DNA from: an uncultured Synechococcus sp.
Lineage (GTDB): Bacteria > Cyanobacteriota > Cyanobacteriia > PCC-6307 > Cyanobiaceae
Direction of reading: 5' to 3'
Assembly (NCBI GenBank): GCA_913020095.1
Contig: CAJWAH010000013.1
Span: 1-15,652 of the forward strand
DNA: 15,652 nucleotides
The position numbers were made by a program, and so were the translations under genes. Of the stretch, positions 1-7,415 are shown in pieces. Positions within the stretch are counted from its first letter, which is position 1; each line of letters begins with the position of its first letter. The notes beneath the pieces were generated by a model that had not been told where the DNA came from, searched no databases, and saw only the letters and a list, made by a program, of their open reading frames with translations.

Positions 1-18
1 TTTGAAGGTGCCATTCAG

Positions 19-2799
19 TCAGTCACTGGCAGCTCGCATCGTCGCTGGATTTAGCGAGTCATCCACAACGCCTGCCACCACGGCTTCCTTCACCGGGAAG
101 CGGTTGATCATCTGCAGGGCGCGGCGGCCGTTGCTGCGCAACTCCTCACTCACCGCCGGGCAATAGGGAAGCTGCGCCAACAGATCCACCGTGCGCCGCA
201 GCAAGCGCACCACATCGCCTTCATCCAGTGAGGTGTTGGCGATCAGATCGCTCCAGCTTTCGCCCTCAGCCCAAGCTTTCACCAAACCCATCAGATCCGG
301 CTCCCACCACACAGGGAACACCACCGCATGGATCTCCTGCTGGCGCAGCAACTCGCGGCGCAGTCCCCGCAGGTCGTGGAGTGTTTCTTCCGCCTGGGGC
401 GGCGGCGGGTAGGCGCTCCAAAGATCCGGACGGCTCACCTCCGTCGAGATGGCCTCGAGCACGGCGGCCAAATCAGCCGGCGGCAGCTCATCGCAATGGC
501 CGCTCATCAGCGACAGGCCGAGCCAGAGCTCGTTGTCACCGCGCAAGGCCGCCACAGTGCGGCCCACTTCGGTGGGTTCGAGCTCATCAAGGCAGCCAAA
601 GTGCTGCAGGATTTCAATCAGAGACAGGAAGGTCTCCCAGTGGCGGTTGGCCCGCCGGTGGAGCAGCTGCTGGCGCTCGGCGATCTCTTCCTCCAGCTCC
701 TCCATGCGGCGGCGCTGTTTTTTGAGTTGCTTGCGGTCACCCCAGCGGTGAGCGGGGTGCAACTCCAACTCCTCCTCCAGCCCATGAACCAACTCGGCCT
801 GATCGCGCACTTCCCCAGCCAAGTCGTACTGGGGGGTGTGCATGTCATGGCGCTTGGCCATAGCGGCCACTGCTAAGGCCAAACCTCCGCTGGGCTGATC
901 GCCATGGCGCAGCTCACCGGGCCGCTCCATGTCGGGGCTAGCCACATCGTTGACCTGCAGGCAACTGAGTTCGGCATGCAGGCCGACAACCGCATTGCAG
1001 GGCACCACGATCCAAACGTTGTCTTCCGTGAGGCACTGCAACAGGGGAAATTGCCCCGGGCCATCGAGCTTGTCGACGATCACCGCAGCCGCCACGCCAC
1101 CGCGCAGTTGCGGTGCCTTGAGGCTCACCAACGTGCCGGGGCTGGCGAACTGCAAGGCCAAGGTGAGCTCATGGGCCAGGGTTTCCTCGGCCTGTTGCTG
1201 CAGGATCCGCAGCAGGCGGCGCTCCTCGCGCAAACGGCCGCGCTGCTTCTCGTAGTCCTCAAAGTCTTCCCACGGCACATCGGGAACGGTTTCTCCCAGC
1301 AGCTCCAGCTGCTGCCGCAGTTCAGCGATACGGCTTTGATCTTCCGCCAGATCAAGGGTGGCCAGATAGCGCCCAAAGCTCCGCTCCACCAGCTCTTTGG
1401 CCTTGGAGAGCTCATAGCGCTGCAGCAGGTTCAGCACCATGCCGTAGCTGGGCGTGAACTGGCTCACCAGAGGATCGGGCGGGCTGGTGGCGAGCTGGCC
1501 CGCTTCCCGCACGCCTTCAAAGCGGCTCTGCATCGTGACCACATAGCCCTGGGTGTCGAGACCGCGGCGGCCAGCGCGGCCGGCCATCTGCAGAAACTCA
1601 CTGGCCATCAACGGCCGGTGGCCGTTTTCGGTGCGCTTGGAGAGCGCTGAAATCACCGTGGTTCGCGCCGGCATGTTGATGCCAGCCGCCAGGGTTTCGG
1701 TGGCAAACACCACCTTCACCAGCCCCCGCTGGAAGAGCTGTTCGATCAGTTCTTTCCAGGCCGGCAGCACCCCGGCGTGGTGGGCGGCCACACCGCGCAA
1801 CAAGGCTTCGGCATGGATGCCATCGCGCACCGCTTCTGGAGAGGTTTGCGCAAACTCTTCAAGCGCCAAGCGCAATTCACGCGCTTCCTGCTCATTCACC
1901 AAGCTTGCCTTGATCAGATCGCGCACGGCCTTATCGCAGCCGCGGCGGCTGAACAGGAAAACGATGGCCGGCACCATCTGGCGCTCCACCAGCTGGGCCA
2001 CCATGAAGCCCATCGAGGGCGGCTCTGGCTGGGGCGGCTTGGGGCTTTTGCCGCGGCGGTGATGCCCCTTGGGTGCGCGCCAAACCTTGCAGTTGGGATG
2101 CAAACCGGTGCCCTTGTCATTGAGCAGCGGGTGCAGGCCTTTGGCGCTGCAAAAGCTGAACTGCAGCGGCACCGGCCGGAAGTCGCTAACGATCAGATCG
2201 GCCGGGCCATGGACCTGTTCAATCCAGTCGGTGAGCTGCCCGGCATTGGCCACCGTGGCGGAGAGGCCCACCAGCTGAATCGCCGGCGGGCAGTGAATGA
2301 TCGATTCCTCCCACACGGTGCCCCGCTGGGAATCATTCATGTAGTGGCACTCATCGAGCACCACGGCTTCCACCCCTTCGAGGGGGTCATCACCGTCTTC
2401 GATCTCCGCATAGAGCATGTTGCGGAAGATCTCGGTGGTCATCACCACGATCGGGGCTTCGCGGTTGGCGGTGAGATCACCCGTCATCAAGCCAACGCGA
2501 TCAGCGCCGAACTGCTCGCGGAAATCCCGCAACTTTTGGTTCGACAGCGCCTTGAGCGGGGTGGTGTAAAAAACACGTTGGCCATGGGCCAAGGCGCGAT
2601 GGATGGCGTACTCGCCAATCAAGGTTTTGCCCGATCCAGTGGGGGCACTCACCACCACCGAATGCCCCTGGTTCAAGGCGGCGACGGCTTCCAACTGGAA
2701 GTCATCAAGGGGAAACGAAAACAGCGCCGCCGGATCCAGTCCGTTGTTCGAGCTCAGAGCGACTCCACCATCCTGGGAGTCTGCAGTGGCGGCATTCAT
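19..2799 (-). CDS. Ski2/Mtr4-like DExH-box RNA helicase with C-terminal DSHCT domain
   Basis: ATP-dependent superfamily 2 helicase, 926 aa, probably acting on RNA in the cytoplasm. Seen directly: a Q-like FPLDDFQ segment near residue 30, Walker A APTGSGKT (52-59), motif Ia around TTPLKALSNQ (79-88), DECH box (149-152), SAT motif III (180-182), the second RecA domain with FATETLAAGINMP (365-377), and motif VI QMAGRAGRRG (404-413). After that comes a long Glu/Arg/Leu-rich helical region (about 480-720) resembling the arch/coiled-coil part of the family, then a DSHCT-type helical C-terminus (about 750-926). A basic, Pro-rich insert (about 244-262) lies between the RecA domains. Length fits the family. 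Plant chloroplast ISE2 is the best-known relative of cyanobacterial members (established knowledge). The ATG start gives a short, non-conserved leader before the Q motif; no Shine-Dalgarno is visible. It is divergent from bioF with only 11 bp between start codons. The precise RNA substrate cannot be told from sequence. Confidence 0.93.
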   Translation of the reverse strand: MNAATADSQDGGVALSSNNGLDPAALFSFPLDDFQLEAVAALNQGHSVVVSAPTGSGKTLIGEYAIHRALAHGQRVFYTTPLKALSNQKLRDFREQFGADRVGLMTGDLTANREAPIVVMTTEIFRNMLYAEIEDGDDPLEGVEAVVLDECHYMNDSQRGTVWEESIIHCPPAIQLVGLSATVANAGQLTDWIEQVHGPADLIVSDFRPVPLQFSFCSAKGLHPLLNDKGTGLHPNCKVWRAPKGHHRRGKSPKPPQPEPPSMGFMVAQLVERQMVPAIVFLFSRRGCDKAVRDLIKASLVNEQEARELRLALEEFAQTSPEAVRDGIHAEALLRGVAAHHAGVLPAWKELIEQLFQRGLVKVVFATETLAAGINMPARTTVISALSKRTENGHRPLMASEFLQMAGRAGRRGLDTQGYVVTMQSRFEGVREAGQLATSPPDPLVSQFTPSYGMVLNLLQRYELSKAKELVERSFGRYLATLDLAEDQSRIAELRQQLELLGETVPDVPWEDFEDYEKQRGRLREERRLLRILQQQAEETLAHELTLALQFASPGTLVSLKAPQLRGGVAAAVIVDKLDGPGQFPLLQCLTEDNVWIVVPCNAVVGLHAELSCLQVNDVASPDMERPGELRHGDQPSGGLALAVAAMAKRHDMHTPQYDLAGEVRDQAELVHGLEEELELHPAHRWGDRKQLKKQRRRMEELEEEIAERQQLLHRRANRHWETFLSLIEILQHFGCLDELEPTEVGRTVAALRGDNELWLGLSLMSGHCDELPPADLAAVLEAISTEVSRPDLWSAYPPPPQAEETLHDLRGLRRELLRQQEIHAVVFPVWWEPDLMGLVKAWAEGESWSDLIANTSLDEGDVVRLLRRTVDLLAQLPYCPAVSEELRSNGRRALQMINRFPVKEAVVAGVVDDSLNPATMRAASD

Positions 2800-2810
2800 C
2801 GTTAGATCTT

Positions 2811-3938
2811 ATGGGTGACCAGCCACCACAGCGAGTTCGGCGGCTGCGCACGTTCCAACTGGAGCAGCCCGGTCAGCTGCGCAGCAGCGCTGATCAGGCC
2901 CTGCTGGATCTGGCTAGCAACGACACCTTGGGGTTGCTGGGGCACCCAGATCTCAATGCCGCAGCCCAAGCGGCCATTGCCTCCAGCGGCGTTGGCAGCG
3001 GTGCTTCCCGGCTGATCAGCGGCAGCCGGCCGGAGCACGCTGAGCTGGAGCACGGCTTAGCCCAATGGCTGGGCCGCAGCCGCGTGCTGCTGTTCCCCAG
3101 CGGCTTTCAGGCCAACATCGCCGCCCTACAGCTGCTAGCCGATCGCCACACGGTGGTGCTGGCCGACCGGCGCATCCACCACTCGTTGTTGGTGGGCGTG
3201 CGGGCCTGCGGCGCCAAGCTCGAGCGCTTTGCCCACAACGACCTCCAAGACCTCGAGCAGCGTCTGCAACAGCGCAAAGGCAGCCGCTGCGTGGTGCTGA
3301 GCGAAAGCCTGTTTTCGATGGAAGGCAGCAGCCCCGATGTGGGCGCACTGGCAGCGCTCTGCGAGCAGCACGGCGTCCCCTTGCTGCTGGATGAAGCCCA
3401 TGCCCTCGGTGTTCTGGGCGCCGGTGGGCGCGGGCTGGGGCATGGGCTCGATGGGGTGAGCCTGCTGTGCGGCACCTTCGGCAAGGCCTTTGCCAGCGGC
3501 GGAGCGTTTTTGGCCTGCGGCGAATCGCTGGGGGAGGAGCTGCTGCAAACCAGCGGCGCCTTTCGCTACACCACAGCCCTGGCCCCACCGCTGGCTGCCG
3601 CGGCCGCCGCGGCCTTGCAATTAATTGCCTCCTCCGAAGGCGATCAGCGGCGCCAGCAACTGAACCAGCACGCCCAGCAGTGGCGTGATTCGCTCAGCCG
3701 CGCGGGTTGGCCGCGCCCAGCTGGCGTTGGTCCGATCGTGGCGGTGAAGCTGGGAGATGACGGGCGGGCCTTAGAGGCCGCAGCAGCTCTGGAAGATCAG
3801 GGCGTGCTGGTGGTCGCCATCCGGCCGCCCACCGTGCCCGAGGGGGAGGCGATGCTCCGCTTCAGCCTGCGGCCGCACTTGCCCGAGCAGGCGCTGAGCC
3901 GGGTGCTGAAAACGCTGGAGGCCTTCAAACGGCCGTGA
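2811..3938 (+). CDS. bioF: 8-amino-7-oxononanoate (KAPA) synthase
   Basis: PLP-dependent enzyme that condenses pimeloyl-ACP (or -CoA) with L-alanine, releasing CO2, to give KAPA, the first committed ring precursor of biotin. 375 aa, against about 384 in E. coli. Seen: ASNDTLGL (N-terminal signature of the alpha-oxoamine synthases), GSGASRLISGS, FPSGFQAN, the cofactor-binding DEAHALGVLG, the PLP lysine in GTFGKAF, and the C-terminal AIRPPTVPEG that is very typical of BioF. The last motif separates it from 2-amino-3-ketobutyrate ligase and aminolevulinate synthase. First gene of a biotin operon; the next gene starts 28 bp downstream. The ATG start has no clear Shine-Dalgarno and sits 11 bp from the divergent helicase start, so the promoter must overlap coding sequence of one or both genes. 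Confidence 0.95.
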   Translation: MGDQPPQRVRRLRTFQLEQPGQLRSSADQALLDLASNDTLGLLGHPDLNAAAQAAIASSGVGSGASRLISGSRPEHAELEHGLAQWLGRSRVLLFPSGFQANIAALQLLADRHTVVLADRRIHHSLLVGVRACGAKLERFAHNDLQDLEQRLQQRKGSRCVVLSESLFSMEGSSPDVGALAALCEQHGVPLLLDEAHALGVLGAGGRGLGHGLDGVSLLCGTFGKAFASGGAFLACGESLGEELLQTSGAFRYTTALAPPLAAAAAAALQLIASSEGDQRRQQLNQHAQQWRDSLSRAGWPRPAGVGPIVAVKLGDDGRALEAAAALEDQGVLVVAIRPPTVPEGEAMLRFSLRPHLPEQALSRVLKTLEAFKRP

Positions 3939-3966
3939 TCAAAGATGGATTCCACACCGCAGTGAT

Positions 3967-4665
3967 GTGCCGTTGGGTTCTTCTTGGCAGCTGATCGGCA
4001 TGCATGGCTGGGGCAGCGACCAGCGCAACTGGGACGCATTTGAGCCCCACTGCCAGCAGCGGGGCTGGCCGCTGCAACGCCTCGATCGCGGCTACGGCCG
4101 CTTCCCAGAGCAAAGCGGCAGCTGGTTGCCGCAAGGCCGGCGCGCCCTGCTGGTGAGCTCTCTCGGCAGCCAGCTGGTGCCCAAGGACCTGCTTCAGCAA
4201 GCCGAGGCGGTGGTGCTGCTGGCCAGCTTTGGCCGCTTTGTGCCCAAAGGAGCAGCGGGGCGGCCCTTGCAGCAGGCCTTGCGGCTGATGGATGAACGCC
4301 TGGGCGCTGGCGATCTGCTCGGCCTGTTTGCCGACTTCCGCGTCAAGGTGGCCGAACCCCAGCCCGTGGAGCACCTGCCCCCTGGCATCGAAGACGGCCC
4401 GGTATCGGACCAGGGGCTGCAGCGCTTGCGCCAAGACCTGGAGCTGTTGGGCTGCTGCGACGGCCTGCCCGAGGCCTTCCCCAAGCAAGCGGCCGTGCTG
4501 ATTGTCGAAGCGATGGCCGACACCATCGTTCACCCCAAAAGCCGCGCGGCCCTGCGCCAGGAATTGCCCGAAGCCGAGCTGATGGAGTTAGCCGGCGTTG
4601 GCCACGGGCTGCTGAGCCCTGGGTTGTGCGAGCAGGTGCTGGGCTGGCTCGACGCGCTGCCTTGA
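3967..4665 (+). CDS. bioK: Alpha/beta hydrolase, probable pimeloyl-ACP methyl ester esterase (BioK-like)
   Basis: 232 aa alpha/beta-hydrolase between bioF and bioC. Seen: an oxyanion-hole MHGWGSD (12-18), nucleophile elbow VSSLGS (63-68) with Ser65 as the likely nucleophile, acid Asp185 in EAMADTIVHP, and His213 in GVGHGLL. The elbow lacks the first Gly of the usual GxSxG. The expected job is to cleave the methyl ester of pimeloyl-ACP methyl ester, ending the BioC-started pimelate pathway. Established knowledge: several BioH substitutes exist, and BioK was described from picocyanobacteria that lack BioH, in this bio-operon context. I give the symbol from context plus the triad; I cannot run an alignment. 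Start is GTG at 3967, chosen because the sequence runs directly into the first beta strand and no ATG or better start lies upstream in frame. The stop overlaps the bioC start. Confidence 0.72.
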   Translation: MPLGSSWQLIGMHGWGSDQRNWDAFEPHCQQRGWPLQRLDRGYGRFPEQSGSWLPQGRRALLVSSLGSQLVPKDLLQQAEAVVLLASFGRFVPKGAAGRPLQQALRLMDERLGAGDLLGLFADFRVKVAEPQPVEHLPPGIEDGPVSDQGLQRLRQDLELLGCCDGLPEAFPKQAAVLIVEAMADTIVHPKSRAALRQELPEAELMELAGVGHGLLSPGLCEQVLGWLDALP

Positions 4666-5405
4666 ACGCCTTTGCCCGAGGAGCGAGCTGCTACGCCCGC
4701 GACGCCCGACTGCAACAGGCTGTGGCCTGGCGCCTGGCCCGCCATTGCCGCGGCCTCCCATTACCTGAGGGGCCCGTGGTGGATCTCGGTGCCGGCTCAG
4801 GCAATTTGAGCCGGGCCCTCACCGGCCAACGGCCAGGGCTGGAGCCCCTATTGGTGGACAACTGCCCGGAACTGCTGGCGGAGGCCGCCGCCCCGGCAAG
4901 CCGCTGCCGGCGGTGGGATCTCAACGCCGGGCTCCCGCCAGAAGCCCGAGAGGCAGCGCTCCTACTGAGCAGCTTTGCCTTGCATTGGCTCCAAGCACCC
5001 GAGCAGCAATTGCGGCACTGGTGCGAGCAGTTGCGGCCCGGTGGCTGGCTGGCGTTGGCGGTGCCGCTCGAGGGCAGCTTCGCCAGTTGGCATCAAGCCG
5101 CCGAGCGCGCTGATGTGGCGTGTTCCGCCCTGCCCTTGCCGCGCCAAGGGGATCTGCTGGCGGCCCTGCCGCCGGGGTGCCGGCCGCACCGGCAGCAGCG
5201 GCTGCGCTTCAGCTGCCGCTATCCCTCAGCGAAGGCCTTCCTCGCTGAGCTCAAACGCCATGGCGTTAATGGCAGCGCCAGCGCCCAGCTCAGCCCCAGC
5301 GAACTGCGCCGGCTGCTCAAGCACTGGCCCATGCAGGAGCAGGATCAAGGGGTGAGCCTGAACTGGGATCTCTTGCTGCTGCTCGCCCGTCGTGATGACT
5401 CCTAA
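4662..5405 (+). CDS. bioC: Malonyl-ACP O-methyltransferase
   Basis: SAM-dependent class I methyltransferase that methylates the free carboxyl of malonyl-ACP, disguising it so that fatty-acid synthase can extend it to a pimeloyl chain. 247 aa with a TTG start at 4662; E. coli BioC is about 251 aa. Seen: an N-terminal FARGASCYARDARLQ segment matching the BioC-type F-x-R-x-A-x-x-Y pattern, SAM motif I VVDLGAGSG (39-47), an acidic residue after the second strand (LLVDN, 63-67), LLSSFALHWLQ (101-111, the typical SN-x-x-x-QW-like strand), and LRPGGWLALAVP. An upstream in-frame GTG at 4626 would add 12 residues inside bioK; I prefer the TTG because it overlaps the bioK stop as TTGA, a coupling arrangement, and places the family N-terminus correctly. 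The 3' end overlaps bioD by 11 bp. Confidence 0.87.
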   Translation: MNAFARGASCYARDARLQQAVAWRLARHCRGLPLPEGPVVDLGAGSGNLSRALTGQRPGLEPLLVDNCPELLAEAAAPASRCRRWDLNAGLPPEAREAALLLSSFALHWLQAPEQQLRHWCEQLRPGGWLALAVPLEGSFASWHQAAERADVACSALPLPRQGDLLAALPPGCRPHRQQRLRFSCRYPSAKAFLAELKRHGVNGSASAQLSPSELRRLLKHWPMQEQDQGVSLNWDLLLLLARRDDS

Positions 5406-6075
5406 GCCTCGCCATCCCCATCAGCTGGTGGTGGTGGGCACCGACACCGATGTGGGCAAAACCGTGATCAGCGCCCTGGTGGTGCATGGGCTCGGCGCCC
5501 ACTACTGGAAGCCGGTGCAGTGCGGTGATCTCGAGATCGGCGGCGACACAGGCCGTGTGGCCAACCTCTGCGGGTTGAGCGCAGAACAGCAACAGCAGCG
5601 GTTGCTCCCTGAGGCCTACCGGCTCAAAGCACCGGCATCCCCCAACCAAGCCGCTCGGGAGGAAGGCTTTGCCGTTGATCCAGCGCAATTGAGCTTGCCG
5701 GCCGTTGACGGGCCTTTGGTGGTGGAAACAGCGGGCGGGCTTTTGGTGCCCCTGCGGGATGACTACCTGCAGATTCAACAGATCCAGCAATGGCAACTGC
5801 CGGTGCTGCTCGTGGCCCGCAGCGGCCTGGGCACCCTGAATCACACGCTGCTCTCACTGGAAGCCTTGCAGCGCCGCCAGATCCCGGTGTTGGGGTTGAT
5901 CCTCAATGGCCCGCGCCACAGCGCCAACCACCAAACCCTCAGCGCCATGGGCGGCACCACGGTGCTGGCGGAAGTGGAACCGCAGCCAACGCTGGATCAG
6001 CAGGCGTTGAGCCGCCTATGGAGCAGCAGCGGCCTGGCTGAACGCCTACCTGCAGCCCTAGAGGCCCGGGCTTGA
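5395..6075 (+). CDS. bioD: ATP-dependent dethiobiotin synthetase
   Basis: Closes the ureido ring of biotin by ATP-dependent carboxylation of 7,8-diaminononanoate. 226 aa from the ATG at 5395; a GTG one codon earlier is also possible. Seen: the modified P-loop GTDTDVGKT (15-23), KPVQCG (39-44), the conserved APASPNQAA substrate-contact region (79-87), VETAGGLLVPL (110-120), GLGTLNHTLL, and GLILNG near the C-terminus. All match BioD in order. It overlaps the end of bioC by 11 bp, so the two are translationally linked. The last 18 bp overlap the 3' end of the convergent SDR gene. bioA, which makes its substrate and often follows bioD in picocyanobacteria, is absent here. Confidence 0.94.
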   Translation: MTPKPRHPHQLVVVGTDTDVGKTVISALVVHGLGAHYWKPVQCGDLEIGGDTGRVANLCGLSAEQQQQRLLPEAYRLKAPASPNQAAREEGFAVDPAQLSLPAVDGPLVVETAGGLLVPLRDDYLQIQQIQQWQLPVLLVARSGLGTLNHTLLSLEALQRRQIPVLGLILNGPRHSANHQTLSAMGGTTVLAEVEPQPTLDQQALSRLWSSSGLAERLPAALEARA

Positions 6076-6834
6076 CTGCATGATGCCGCCGTCGGCAAAG
6101 ATGCTGGTGGCGGTGATGTAGCTGGCTCCATCGCTGGCCACAAAGGCCGCCACGGAGGCGATTTCTTGGGGCTCAGCCATGCGGCCCAGGGGAATCGCAG
6201 CATCCAATTTGTCCAGCAAGGTCTTGTTGCCGGCGTAGGAGGCATTGATCGGCGTGTCCACAGCGCCAGGGCCGATGTTGACCATGGTGATGCCGTGGGG
6301 AGCCAACTCCACACCCGCGGTGCGGGTCAGCATGCGAACGCCTCCTTTGGAGAGGCAATAGGCGGTGTTGTTGGGCATGGGCCAGTCCTCATGCACCGAA
6401 GAGATATTGATGATGCGGCCGCCACCGCCTTGTTTGATCATCTGCTTGGCGGCGAACTGGGTGCCAAAAAAGGCACTCTTGAGGTTCACATCGAGAACCT
6501 TGTCGTAATCCTCTGGGCTGGTGTCAAGCACAGAGGTGCGCGTTTCCAAGCCAGCGTTATTCACCATGATGTCGAGCCGGCCGTAGCTCGAAACGGCCTG
6601 ATCAACGACCGCTTGGAGTTGATCGAGATGGGTGACATCAGCTTGAGCACCCATGGCCTCACCACCAGCGGCCTTAATGGCACTGATCATCTCGTCGGTG
6701 CGCTCGGGATGGGAGCGGTAATTGACGACAACTTTGGCGCCGCGCTTGGCTAATTCTTCGGCAATGGCTTTACCAATGCCGGTGTTGGCACCGGTGACGA
6801 TGGCCACCTTGCCGCTGAGGAATTGTTCAACCAT
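6058..6834 (-). CDS. Short-chain dehydrogenase, glucose 1-dehydrogenase-like
   Basis: Classical SDR of 258 aa. Seen: cofactor motif TGANTGIG (14-21), NYRS after beta2 (38-41, Arg40 suggests NADP acceptance), NNAG (92-95), catalytic Ser146 in NISSVHE, Tyr159 and Lys163 in AYCLSKGG, and NIGPGAVDTPIN (186-197). The NNAGLE, SSVHE, NIGPGA-DTPIN and IFADGG signatures resemble Bacillus glucose 1-dehydrogenase, which oxidises beta-D-glucose to gluconolactone with NAD(P). The similarity is recalled, not computed, and SDR substrates are hard to predict; related polyol or aldehyde oxidoreductases remain possible. It is the last gene of the minus-strand cluster, 24 bp after doxX. No Shine-Dalgarno is evident at its ATG. 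It converges on bioD with an 18 bp overlap. Confidence 0.88.
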   Translation of the reverse strand: MVEQFLSGKVAIVTGANTGIGKAIAEELAKRGAKVVVNYRSHPERTDEMISAIKAAGGEAMGAQADVTHLDQLQAVVDQAVSSYGRLDIMVNNAGLETRTSVLDTSPEDYDKVLDVNLKSAFFGTQFAAKQMIKQGGGGRIINISSVHEDWPMPNNTAYCLSKGGVRMLTRTAGVELAPHGITMVNIGPGAVDTPINASYAGNKTLLDKLDAAIPLGRMAEPQEIASVAAFVASDGASYITATSIFADGGIMQSSPGL

Positions 6835-6858
6835 GCGTCAACCGGTGGGAGTGATTCC

Positions 6859-7347
6859 CTAAGCCTGGAGGCTGCCGGCAATCAACAGGTTATCGAGAGA
6901 GAAAAAGCCACCACCACAAAACATCAACACCAGGCACATCACCACATACATCGAGGCTTTCTCCCAGCTCGGAGGTTCACCAACCCCCATGGGGCCGGCG
7001 TAATCGCCCTCGGGAATTTGATAAGGGTCAGGGGCAATGAAGGGGGTACCGGCGCGAATTTCCAGCACCACGGCGTAGGCCATCGAGGTGAGGATCGCGA
7101 AGGCCGCCAAGGGAGTTAGAAGGCCCAGCAGCAGGGCGATTCCAGAGGCCCACATCGAGAAGGCCGAGAGGAAACACAACCAGGCTGGGGTGTTCATCGC
7201 CGTGGACCAAGTCTTGAGATTGCGCAACTTCGGCCAGCCATGGCGGATGAAGCAAACACCCATGAACAAACGCAGAAGCAACAGGGTTGCTTCGGTGAAG
7301 GTGGAAGGCCCAGAAGGCAGCAAGATCTCCACTACAGAAAGGTCCAC
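6859..7347 (-). CDS. DoxX-family membrane protein
   Basis: Small integral membrane protein, 162 aa, with four hydrophobic segments at about 20-38, 55-75, 78-97 and 131-150, matching the DoxX four-helix layout. The segment LLLLRLFMGVCFIRHGWPKL (22-41) is a typical DoxX first helix ending in the HGxxK motif. A polar loop of about 30 residues, rich in Pro and Gly, lies between helices 3 and 4. DoxX proteins are named after the quinone-linked thiosulfate oxidase subunit, but most have no proven function; several sit next to redox enzymes. Here it follows the GMC and VOC genes, so it could be a membrane partner for electron transfer (inference). The start is uncertain: GTG at 7347 gives the listed length, GTG five codons in or TTG eight codons in are alternatives, and none has a good Shine-Dalgarno. 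Confidence 0.82.
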   Translation of the reverse strand: MDLSVVEILLPSGPSTFTEATLLLLRLFMGVCFIRHGWPKLRNLKTWSTAMNTPAWLCFLSAFSMWASGIALLLGLLTPLAAFAILTSMAYAVVLEIRAGTPFIAPDPYQIPEGDYAGPMGVGEPPSWEKASMYVVMCLVLMFCGGGFFSLDNLLIAGSLQA

Positions 7348-7353
7348 CGGCGT

Positions 7354-7361
7354 GCGATCGC
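7354..7361. repeat. HIP1 octamer GCGATCGC
   Basis: One perfect copy of the highly iterated palindrome GCGATCGC, abundant in many cyanobacterial genomes, lies in the gap before doxX. It supports a cyanobacterial origin only weakly, since one copy in 15.6 kb is not an enrichment. Confidence 0.5.
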
Positions 7362-7390
7362 AGATATCAAAAACGTAGCCATCGCCCCAA

Positions 7391-7408
7391 ACAGTGCCAA
7401 CAGACTGT
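7391..7408. repeat. Short inverted repeat ACAGT-8 nt-ACTGT
   Basis: Arms at 7391-7395 and 7404-7408 form a 5 bp stem with an 8 nt loop, followed on the minus strand by TTT then GGGG. Too weak for a convincing intrinsic terminator. It could be an operator half-site pair or chance. Confidence 0.25.
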
Positions 7409-7415
7409 CAAGCCC

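Larger units (their letters stand above)
7348..7415 (-). other. 68 bp intergenic gap upstream of the DoxX gene
   Basis: This is the widest gap inside the minus-strand cluster. Read on the minus strand it holds an exact TTGACA hexamer at 7406-7411 just after the VOC stop codon, but no convincing -10 box at 16-18 bp from it. It also holds an inverted repeat and a HIP1 palindrome (listed separately). An internal promoter for doxX and the SDR gene is possible but not supported beyond the hexamer. Confidence 0.3.

Noticed and set aside
1777..2805. 342-codon open frame on the plus strand opposite the helicase
   Set aside because: It is antisense to the Walker A, DECH and motif VI region of a clear helicase, with a His/Ala/Gly-rich translation typical of a shadow frame.
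4626..4661. Upstream GTG start for bioC, adding 12 residues
   Set aside because: The extension lies inside bioK and is not BioC-like. The TTG at 4662 gives the usual BioC N-terminus and a TTGA coupling with the bioK stop.
6838..6862. Hairpin GGGA-ATCAC-TCCC between doxX and the SDR gene as a terminator
   Set aside because: Only a 4 bp stem and no T-run; the SDR gene follows 24 bp downstream in the same direction.
7391..7408. Intrinsic terminator between the VOC and DoxX genes
   Set aside because: The stem is only 5 bp, has two A-T-rich ends, and is followed by just three T bases.
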